DNA from: an uncultured Eubacteriales bacterium
Lineage (GTDB): Bacteria > Bacillota > Clostridia > Oscillospirales > CAG-272
Assembly: GCA_934401725.1 (NCBI GenBank)
Contig: CAKRSS010000003.1
Span: 25,465 to 89,464 of the forward strand
Length of the DNA: 64,000 bases
Direction of reading: 5' to 3'
In this document: in pieces, positions 57,783 to 64,000 of the stretch
Position numbering within the stretch: the stretch's first letter is position 1
Layout: each line of letters begins with the position of its first letter
The notes under the pieces: generated by a model
What the model was told of the DNA's origin: nothing
Databases searched by the model: none
The model's input: the letters and a program-made list of their open reading frames with translations, nothing else
Translations under genes and position numbers: made by a program

Positions 57783-58487
57783 TCAGAGCTCGGGCGGGCA
57801 AAACAGTCTGCGTCCCACCCGCACGCAGGTGGAACCGTGCCGCACCGCCGACTCAAAGCTGCCCGACATTCCCATCGAAATAACGGGTCTCTTTATATTA
57901 TGTAGCTTTTCGTGCCAAATGTCAATAATCAATTGAAATGTTTCCTCAAAATATTTATCATACAGCGCCTCGCTGTCGCATTTGGGCGCCATTGTCATGA
58001 ATCCGCGCAGCGCGACGCCCGGCAGTGCGGCGACACTCGCCGCGAGCGCGGCGGCGTCCTCGGGCATAACCCCGCTCTTGCTCTCCTCGCGGCCGCAGTT
58101 TATCTCGACAAGCACGTCCATAACCCGCCCCGCAGCGCGACTGCGCGCGCTTATCTCCTCCGCCAGCTTCAGACTGTCGACCGAGTGTATCATACACACC
58201 TTGTCGATTATGTACTTGACCTTGTTGGTCTGAAGACTGCCGATGAAATGGACGTTGAGTCCCTCGCGGTGCAACCCGTCCCAGCGGGCGAGCAGTTGCT
58301 GAACGCGGTTCTCGCCTATATCGTTTATGCCGCAGTGGTCGTGAAGGTAGTTGACGGTGTCGACGTCTGCATACTTGACCGCCGCAAGAAGCGTTATCTC
58401 GGATGCGTCGCGTCCTGCGTCGGCCGCCGCGCGCGCTATGCGCCCGCGCACCTCCGCCACGTTTGCATCAAGATACGAATAATCCAT
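57783..58487 (-). CDS. YggS/PLPHP-family pyridoxal-phosphate homeostasis protein
   Basis: 234 residues. ITLLAAVKYAD (PLP lysine), HFIGSLQTNKVKYI and SMGMSGSFESAV are hallmarks. It stores and supplies PLP without known enzymatic activity. Standard gene order before sepF. Confidence 0.95.
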   Translation of the reverse strand: MDYSYLDANVAEVRGRIARAAADAGRDASEITLLAAVKYADVDTVNYLHDHCGINDIGENRVQQLLARWDGLHREGLNVHFIGSLQTNKVKYIIDKVCMIHSVDSLKLAEEISARSRAAGRVMDVLVEINCGREESKSGVMPEDAAALAASVAALPGVALRGFMTMAPKCDSEALYDKYFEETFQLIIDIWHEKLHNIKRPVISMGMSGSFESAVRHGSTCVRVGRRLFCPPEL

Positions 58488-58502
58488 ACGTGTAATCCCC
58501 TC

Positions 58503-59738
58503 TCAGTCGAGTATTCTGCCGTCGTACAGCTCGCCGTCCGACAGCGAGACTATTATCTGGTCATTCAGATTGAGAAATTCCTTGTAGTTCTCGGTCGAGT
58601 AGTCGCGCTCAGCGACGACGACGTAGCCGTCTCCACGGTAGAGCACGGTGACGCGGCGGAATATCACCTCGGAGCCCGACAGCACGTAAACGCCGTCCAT
58701 GCCCTCACGGGTGTGCAGTGCCTGCTCGGGCACGCGGTAGCCCGTCGTCGAGCCCATAATGAGTTTTACCGACTGAACCCGTCCGTAATCAAAATTTTCC
58801 GGCATAATGCCGCAGTCAAAGACTATGACGCCGGCGTTCCGGTCGGCGCGGCGCAGCGTCATGCGCAGCTCGCGGCCGTCGAGCCCGAGCAGGTATTCCC
58901 CGCCGACCTTCAGACGCGAGATCACGTCGCCGTCTGCCTCGAGCGCGAGGTGCCATTCGTAGCTGTCGACCAGTTTGCCGACCGGTGTTCCCGCGCCGTC
59001 GAAACGCGGCTCGGAGGTCGCCATCGCGCGCAGCGTGCGCGCGTCGACAGTGTCTATCAGCGAGACGTCGAAGGCCGCCTCATAGCCGTCGCAACTGTAA
59101 AAGAAGTAGCTCGACGCCTCATTTTTTATGCTCTGGTACGCCCCGCCGTAGGAGGCGCCGAGCGCTTCAAGCTGTGCCGAGACTGCCGAGTATTCGTCGT
59201 CAAGCGACTCGCCGCGGATAAGCGCCCGCGCGCTCAGTGCAACAAGCAGATCGCGCAGACCGCCGTCGGCGGTCTCGAGCCTGCCCTCGCCGAGCGCCGA
59301 CATGAGGTCGGCGTAGCTTTTGTCGAGCGCCGCCTGCGTGCGGTCGATACCGCCCGCGTTTGTGCGCCCGAGCTCGCGGGAGTCCGCAAGCAGTGCCAGC
59401 CGCGACTCAAGCTCACGGCGACGGGCGAGGTATTCGGCGGTGCTTCCGGTGGTGTAGACGCGGCAAAGCTCAGTGTCGGCGCTCACTCGCGCGCCGTCGG
59501 CGACAAGGTAGACCGCCGCGCCCGAGTTGGTGCTGTACAGCACCCGCTCATCGCGGAATATGCAGCCGTCAAGCATCGCTACGCTGTATTCGACCGACCG
59601 CACCGCCGTCACCGTCTGCACCCGGACTCTTCCGAGCCCCAGCGCCTGATATAAAACAAATGTCAGAAGCAGTACCGACGCCACCCAGATGGCGATGTAC
59701 CCCGCCGTCCTCCGGCGCACAGTCCTGTTCTGTTCCAT
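58503..59738 (-). CDS. HlyD-like membrane-fusion protein of the division cluster
   Basis: 411 residues. One N-terminal membrane helix (about 15-32), a beta-barrel/lipoyl-like region around SGAAVYLVADGARVSAD, a coiled coil (about 95-200) and a C-terminal domain with YRVPEQALHTREGMDGVYVL. A homologous gene is commonly found by yggS/sepF in Clostridia; its partner transporter and role are unknown. AAAGGAG precedes the start. A short repeat derivative lies upstream. Confidence 0.8.
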   Translation of the reverse strand: MEQNRTVRRRTAGYIAIWVASVLLLTFVLYQALGLGRVRVQTVTAVRSVEYSVAMLDGCIFRDERVLYSTNSGAAVYLVADGARVSADTELCRVYTTGSTAEYLARRRELESRLALLADSRELGRTNAGGIDRTQAALDKSYADLMSALGEGRLETADGGLRDLLVALSARALIRGESLDDEYSAVSAQLEALGASYGGAYQSIKNEASSYFFYSCDGYEAAFDVSLIDTVDARTLRAMATSEPRFDGAGTPVGKLVDSYEWHLALEADGDVISRLKVGGEYLLGLDGRELRMTLRRADRNAGVIVFDCGIMPENFDYGRVQSVKLIMGSTTGYRVPEQALHTREGMDGVYVLSGSEVIFRRVTVLYRGDGYVVVAERDYSTENYKEFLNLNDQIIVSLSDGELYDGRILD

Positions 59739-59755
59739 ACAGTTCTCCTTTGTTC

Positions 59756-59797
59756 AGGCCTCGCCGCGCAATTCGGAACGGCGCGGCGACGCCTCAA
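59756..59797. repeat. Short (~42 bp) repeat derivative
   Basis: AGGCCTCGCCGCGCAATTCGG followed by AACGGCGCGGCGACGCCTCAA: the two ends of the TTAAGGC element with almost no middle, in the gap between miaA and the HlyD-like gene. Confidence 0.75.
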
Positions 59798-59841
59798 TTC
59801 TTGTGTCGGCTCTTAAGCGGCCGTCCGTCAGCGGACTCTCG

Positions 59842-60792
59842 TCAGTGACAAAACGCGAGCGCCGCGGCGAGCAGTTCCTCTTGTGAGGCGAACGTGTCGC
59901 AGTCGAGCCAGTGCACGTCGCCGTGCGCGCCGAACCACGTCAGCTGACGCTTGGCGTAGCGGCGCGTCGCCGTCTTGAGGCTGTCGACAGCCTGCTCGAG
60001 CGAGCACTCGCCGTGAACAAACGGCAGCAGCTCCTTGTACCCGATTGCCTGAGCAGCCGTTCCCGAACGGTCAAAAACGCCCGCGCGGTCAAGTCTTTCG
60101 ACCTCGCCGACCAGCCCCGCCTGCACCATCGCATCGACGCGCAGGTCTATGCGGCGGTAAAGCAGCTCGCGGTCGGCGTAGCGCAGTCCGATTACGACGG
60201 CATCGTAACGTCCCGCGCTCTCGCGCGAACGACGGTCAAGCTCGGTCTTGGTCAGCCCCTCGGTGTGGTATATCTCAAGCGCGCGTATCACGCGACGCAC
60301 GTTGTTTGGATGTATCGCCGCCGCGCTCTCGGGGTCGATTTCCGCGAGCCGCGCGTGAAGCGCCTCGTTGCCGCGCTCGACGGCAAAGCGCGCGAGCTGT
60401 TCGCGGTATTCCGCGTCCTCGTGCACCTGACTGAAGCCGCCGCGCAGAAAGCTGTCAAGATACAGCCCCGTCCCGCCGCAAAAGACGGGCACCCGTCCGC
60501 GCGCCAACACGTCGTTTGCCGCAGCCTCCGCCGACGCGACGTAATCCGCCGCCGTGAACGTCTCGCACGGGTCGGCAATGTCGACCAAGTGGTGCGGTAC
60601 TGCCGCGCGCTCCTCGTCGGTCGGCTTGGCGGTTCCTATGTCCATACCGCGGTAGACCTGCATGGAGTCGCAGCATATGACCTCCCCGCCGAGCTTCCGG
60701 CAGAGCCCGAGGCTCAGCGCCGTCTTGCCCGACGCCGTCGGCCCGACCACTGCCACTATGCGCGGCGCGGCCGCCTCACTGATTGAACCCAT
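59842..60792 (-). CDS. miaA: tRNA dimethylallyltransferase
   Basis: 316 residues. P-loop VVGPTASGKTALS, CDSMQVYRGMDIGTAKPT and the tail KRQLTWFG identify MiaA, which adds a dimethylallyl group to A37 of tRNAs reading UNN codons. AGAGGGG precedes the start. miaA here is away from mutSL/hfq. Confidence 0.96.
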   Translation of the reverse strand: MGSISEAAAPRIVAVVGPTASGKTALSLGLCRKLGGEVICCDSMQVYRGMDIGTAKPTDEERAAVPHHLVDIADPCETFTAADYVASAEAAANDVLARGRVPVFCGGTGLYLDSFLRGGFSQVHEDAEYREQLARFAVERGNEALHARLAEIDPESAAAIHPNNVRRVIRALEIYHTEGLTKTELDRRSRESAGRYDAVVIGLRYADRELLYRRIDLRVDAMVQAGLVGEVERLDRAGVFDRSGTAAQAIGYKELLPFVHGECSLEQAVDSLKTATRRYAKRQLTWFGAHGDVHWLDCDTFASQEELLAAALAFCH

Positions 60793-60827
60793 GCCTGTCC
60801 CCTCTCAAACGTGAGACGAAGCACGCC

Positions 60828-61304
60828 TCACAGTATTTTTTCCATTCCTATTTTCTGTACCCGCAGCCCGATCTTCTCGTAAAACCCGACCGCGCTGACG
60901 TTGTCCGCCCATACGTTGAGCGTCACGTTGTAGTAGCCGTTCCCGCGCGCGTAGTCGATAACGTAGTCGTAAAGACTGCGCCCGATGTGCAGCCCGCGCG
61001 CATTTTCATCGACGCAAAGGTCGTCTATGTAAAGCGTGCGGACGTCGGTCATGTTGTTGTCGTTCACAAACTGCTTGTGTATGCAGAACGCATACCCGAC
61101 AACCTCACCGCCGACCTCGGCCACAAAAATCGGCCTCTTGTCGTCGGGAATTATCGCCGCAAGCTCTTCGTCCGTGTACTTCTTTGCGCCCGCCTTGAAT
61201 AAGTCCGGCCGGGCATCACTGTGCACCTTGTGCACCTCAAAGAGCAATTTGTCAAGCGTCGGTATATCCTGAATCCGCGCACGGCGGATCACCGGAGTTT
61301 CCAT
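60828..61304 (-). CDS. GNAT-family N-acetyltransferase
   Basis: 158 residues. The acetyl-CoA loop is LCVDENARGLHIGRSLYDYV and the end YNVTLNVWADNVSAVGFYEKIG is typical of RimI/YitH-like GNAT enzymes. Substrate unknown. AGGAG before the start; a 280-base gap with repeats separates it from queA. Confidence 0.9.
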   Translation of the reverse strand: METPVIRRARIQDIPTLDKLLFEVHKVHSDARPDLFKAGAKKYTDEELAAIIPDDKRPIFVAEVGGEVVGYAFCIHKQFVNDNNMTDVRTLYIDDLCVDENARGLHIGRSLYDYVIDYARGNGYYNVTLNVWADNVSAVGFYEKIGLRVQKIGMEKIL

Positions 61305-61369
61305 TTTGGTTCTCCTTTGAAATCTGCAAAGTGTTTGTAAGCGCAGCCCTCAGCCGCCTGCCCAAAAGC

Positions 61370-61592
61370 CTTCGGCGAGCCCGCTGATCGCGAGAAATCT
61401 CGCGAGACAATGGCTCAAAGCAACGCAGTATCGCGGAATTTATAAGATCAGCCTCTCCCGAAACTTCCGGCGAGCCCGCTGATCGCAAGAAATTTCGCGA
61501 GACAAGGCGCACCGCAGCCGCCCTCCCGAAGGCGTAGTTCCCTACGCCGAGGGTGTAGGCGAGGAGCAACGCAGTATTGCGCCGCTTATTGG
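61370..61592. repeat. Imperfect direct duplication between the GNAT and queA genes
   Basis: The block TTC(C)GGCGAGCCCGCTGATCGC, RAGAAATYTCGCGAGACAA occurs at 61370-61410 and 61464-61505, and each is followed by CAACGCAGTAT (61421 and 61567). It includes the hairpin GCGAGAAATCTCGC. The copy at the right ends inside the last codons of queA. No gene is seen in 61305-61585. Confidence 0.7.
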
Positions 61593-62689
61593 ATGAACAT
61601 TGCATCACCAAAACTGAAGAATCGGTAATGCTTCCGCACAGCCTCCTCATACGTCCGCAGTATATCCTCCCGCGTCCAGAACGCGGATACAAGCATCAGT
61701 AGCGTCGACTCCGGCAGATGGAAGTTGGTGATAAGACCGTCCGTCGCCTTGAATTTGTAGCCAGGGTAAATGAATATTCCCGTCTCGCCAGACATGGGGT
61801 GAATAATGCCGTTCTCGTCCGCAGCGCTCTCGAGCGTGCGGCAGGAGGTCGTCCCGACGCAAATTATGCGCCCGCCCAGCTCGCGGCGCTTGTTGATAAT
61901 GTCCGCCGAACGCTGACTGACCGAAAAATATTCGGTGTGCATGATGTGCTGGTCTATCCTGTCCTCCTTGACCGGACGGAACGTCCCGAGCCCCACGTGC
62001 AGCATGACGGGCACCACGGCAATGCCGTAGTCCATGCAGTGCTCAAGCAGCGCCTTGGTGAAATGAAGCCCCGCAGTCGGTGCGGCGGCCGAGCCCTCCT
62101 CGCGGGCGTAGACAGTCTGGTAGCGGCTGTTGTCCTCCTGCTGCTCGGTTATGTAGGGCGGCAGGGGCATCTGACCGATCTCATGCAGTATCTCGTAGAC
62201 GTTGGGGTATTTTTCGTGGTCGTAGTCAAAGTGAATTATGCGGTTGCCCTCCTCGACGAGCTTCTCGACGCGGCCGATAAGCATGCCGTCGCCGAAAACC
62301 ATAACGTCACCCGCGCGGGCGCGTTTGCCGGGCTTTACGAGGCATTCCCAGCTGTCGAGTCCGCGGGCGCGGAGCAGCAGCAGCTCGACCTGCGCCTCGG
62401 GACGTCCGTCGGTGTGGCCGTACAGCCGCGCGGGAATTACCTTCGAGTTGTTTATAACAAGCGTGTCTCCGGCCTGGAGATAATCGACAATGTCTCTGAA
62501 GTGCCGGTGCGCCATTTTTCCGGTCGCACGGTCAACCACCAGCAGTCGGGAGGCGTCACGCACCTTGGACGGGTGCTGCGCTATAAGCTCCTGCGGCAGA
62601 TCGTAATGAAAATCTGAACGGCGGAGCTCGGTTTCGGGTTTTGAATTAATGATTACGCCCTCGGTGGGTGTTTCGTTGGTGTTTTCCAT
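61586..62689 (-). CDS. queA: S-adenosylmethionine:tRNA ribosyltransferase-isomerase
   Basis: 367 residues. YDLPQELIAQHPSKVRDASR, RLLVVDRATG, GDTLVINNSKVIPARLYG, AAPTAGLHFTKALLE and FHLPESTLLMLVSAF are QueA signatures. It makes epoxyqueuosine in tRNA wobble positions. The N-terminus has about 25 extra residues and no clear Shine-Dalgarno, so the start may be annotated too far upstream. A TATAAT at 62781-62776 lies about 90 bases before. Confidence 0.95.
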   Translation of the reverse strand: MENTNETPTEGVIINSKPETELRRSDFHYDLPQELIAQHPSKVRDASRLLVVDRATGKMAHRHFRDIVDYLQAGDTLVINNSKVIPARLYGHTDGRPEAQVELLLLRARGLDSWECLVKPGKRARAGDVMVFGDGMLIGRVEKLVEEGNRIIHFDYDHEKYPNVYEILHEIGQMPLPPYITEQQEDNSRYQTVYAREEGSAAAPTAGLHFTKALLEHCMDYGIAVVPVMLHVGLGTFRPVKEDRIDQHIMHTEYFSVSQRSADIINKRRELGGRIICVGTTSCRTLESAADENGIIHPMSGETGIFIYPGYKFKATDGLITNFHLPESTLLMLVSAFWTREDILRTYEEAVRKHYRFFSFGDAMFIQ

Positions 62690-62869
62690 AACAAAAAACG
62701 TGACTTTTCCCTTTCACACGTCACTTTTCGCGGTCATCCGGCACGTCGGCCGAATAACATGTAGTGAGCGATAGAATTATAAAGACAATACGCATTTTAT
62801 TGTACCACATTTCCGGAGAAAATGCAAGTGTTTTTACAGCTTTCCTACAATAATAAGGGGTAAATCACC

Positions 62870-63751
62870 ATGACACACAACAAAACAGTTCCCTTTTACG
62901 GCGTGGCTACCGCGCTGATAACGCCCTTCGATTCCGGGCGGCCGGACTACGACGCGCTGTCCGGCATAATACGCGCCCAGGAGGCAGCGGGCGTCGCGGC
63001 GCTTGTCGTCGCGGGGACGACGGGCGAGGCGTCCACGCTTACATACCGCGAGCATCACGAGCTCGTTCGTTTTGCAACAGACAGCTCGTCGCTGCCTATC
63101 GTCGCGGGGGTCGGCTCAAACTGCACGCGCAAAAGCGTGCAGCTTGCCGTATCGGCGGCGGACGCAGGCGCCGACGTGCTGCTCGCCGTGACGCCCTACT
63201 ACAACAAGGCCACACCCGACGGTCTCATCAGGCACTTCACCGCTATTGCCGACGCGACGCCGCTGCCGCTGATACTTTACAACGTCCCGTCGCGCACGGG
63301 GGTAAATCTCACGCCCGGTCTCTGCGAGACGCTGAGCCAGCACCCGCGAATTGTCGGAATCAAGGAGGCATCGGGCAGTATTTCGGCGTGTGCCGACATA
63401 GTCAGCCGGTGCGGCGGGCGTCTTGCGCTCTATTCCGGCAACGACGATATGACCGTGCCAACTCTGTCGCTCGGTGGAGCTGGGGTCATATCGGTGCTGT
63501 CCAACGTTCTGCCGCGTGACGTGGTGACCATGTACGAGGCTTTTGTCTCAGGCGACACCGACTTCGCCGCCGCCGAGCAAATCCGCCTTCTGCCGCTGAT
63601 ACACGCACTCTTCTCCCACGTCAACCCCGTGCCGGTCAAGTGCGTCATGGCGGCGATGGGCCTCTGCCGCGAGGAGTACCGACTGCCGCTCTGCCCGCTG
63701 AGCGAGGAGGAGAGGGCGGTGTTGCTGGGGGAGGCACGGAGGTTTATCTGA
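62870..63751 (+). CDS. dapA: 4-hydroxy-tetrahydrodipicolinate synthase
   Basis: 293 residues. GVATALITPF, AGTTGEASTLTYREH, VTPYYNKATPDGL, LYNVPSRTGVNL and GIKEASGS (Schiff-base lysine) identify DapA, first step of the lysine/diaminopimelate branch for peptidoglycan. AAGGGG precedes the start. It is divergent from queA. Dihydrodipicolinate reductase is not in view. Confidence 0.95.
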   Translation: MTHNKTVPFYGVATALITPFDSGRPDYDALSGIIRAQEAAGVAALVVAGTTGEASTLTYREHHELVRFATDSSSLPIVAGVGSNCTRKSVQLAVSAADAGADVLLAVTPYYNKATPDGLIRHFTAIADATPLPLILYNVPSRTGVNLTPGLCETLSQHPRIVGIKEASGSISACADIVSRCGGRLALYSGNDDMTVPTLSLGGAGVISVLSNVLPRDVVTMYEAFVSGDTDFAAAEQIRLLPLIHALFSHVNPVPVKCVMAAMGLCREEYRLPLCPLSEEERAVLLGEARRFI

Positions 63752-63778
63752 CGGCGTATTGCATATGCCTGTATGCAG

Positions 63779-63916
63779 AAAGAGTTCTTTGACTTTGGCG
63801 AGCTCTCGCCGTAAAGGCCACCGACGGTGGAGAATAATCCGGCGAGTCCTGCCAAAGCCAAGGAACTTATTTATAGAAAAAGCGATTCCCGCAGGCTTCC
63901 CTGCGAGAACCGCAAA
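63779..63916. repeat. Partial copy of the ~296-bp element
   Basis: Shares AGTTCTTT, GGCCACCGACGGTGGAGAA, GCCAARGCCAARGAAC, TTATA-AAAAAGCG and the end CCTGCGAGAACCGCAAA with the right half of 19583-19878. It lacks the left inverted end. Confidence 0.65.
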
Positions 63917-63923
63917 AATCAAT

Positions 63924-64000
63924 TTAAGGCTTCACCGCGTAATTCCGATGGTGCAATTGCGCAGTCAGATTTTTCGTCAGATGAAACAAAAATCCGCAGG
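63924..64000 (-). repeat. 169-bp terminal-inverted-repeat element, cut by the window edge
   Basis: TTAAGGCTTCACCGCG onward matches the first 77 bases of the copy at 30224-30392, including the stretch CAGTCAGATTTTTCGTCAGA; the rest lies outside the window. Confidence 0.85.

Noticed and set aside
57912..59654. 580-codon open frame on the plus strand opposite yggS and the HlyD-like gene
   Set aside because: Runs across two real genes and their gap on the other strand, with no Shine-Dalgarno or family motif.

Overview
The window looks like a chromosomal segment of an anaerobic member of the Bacillota, most likely an uncultured high-GC Clostridia (Oscillospirales-like gut lineage). The reasons are the gene orders nusB-tsaD-like-xseA-xseB-ispA-tlyA-nadK-argR-recN and HlyD-like-yggS-sepF-yggT-ileS-lspA-rluD, the CpsBCD-type phosphotyrosine capsule system, many lipobox lipoproteins with Ser/Thr/Asp-rich linkers, strong AAGGAG-type ribosome binding sites and TTGACA-17-TATAAT promoters. 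Taxonomy is inference only; there is no rRNA gene here, and I saw no tRNA, CRISPR array or integrase.

Layout. 1-4892: a cut gene, an SGNH hydrolase, a membrane-anchored XRE regulator followed by an EEP-domain lipoprotein, and a convergent FAD oxidoreductase. 4893-5411: gene-free DNA with palindromic operator-like sites and two copies of a stem-loop repeat. 5412-16203 (minus strand): a housekeeping block (yebC, argS, then the nusB-to-ybaK operon for transcription, DNA repair, isoprenoid, NAD(P), rRNA methylation and arginine control). 16451-19401: envelope genes (M23 peptidase, four-TM protein, anchored SGNH hydrolase, DUF4358 lipoprotein). 19407-19878: two different inverted-repeat (MITE-like) elements. 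19941-22060: zinc-ribbon membrane protein and a MATE exporter. 22300-25779: a compact three-gene operon of VTC-type polyphosphate polymerase domain, DUF4956 membrane protein and a secreted glycine-rich beta-helix lipoprotein. 25923-35902: a SecB-like chaperone, lipoproteins that share a repeated module, an orphan solute-binding protein, an M19 dipeptidase, an orphan protein with a phage-baseplate-like N-terminus, and a sugar isomerase. 36063-40828: ZIP transporter, phosphoesterase, glmM and DUF1846. 40998-45588: a two-component system and two convergent Gfo/Idh/MocA oxidoreductases. 45766-51701: capsule/exopolysaccharide genes. 51701-62689: a second housekeeping block (HAD, rluD-like, lspA, ileS, yggT, sepF, yggS, HlyD-like, miaA, GNAT, queA). 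62870-63751: dapA, followed by further repeat copies.

The parts most worth follow-up are the VTC/DUF4956/beta-helix operon, the SecB-like chaperone in a probable monoderm, the shared lipoprotein module, the orphan baseplate-like protein, the family of 169-bp terminal-inverted-repeat elements and its ~50-bp derivatives (one of which supplies the stop codon and last residues of GlmM), and a promoter placed directly before a hairpin terminator upstream of the DUF1846 gene. All functional statements rest on motif recognition by eye; no database search was run.
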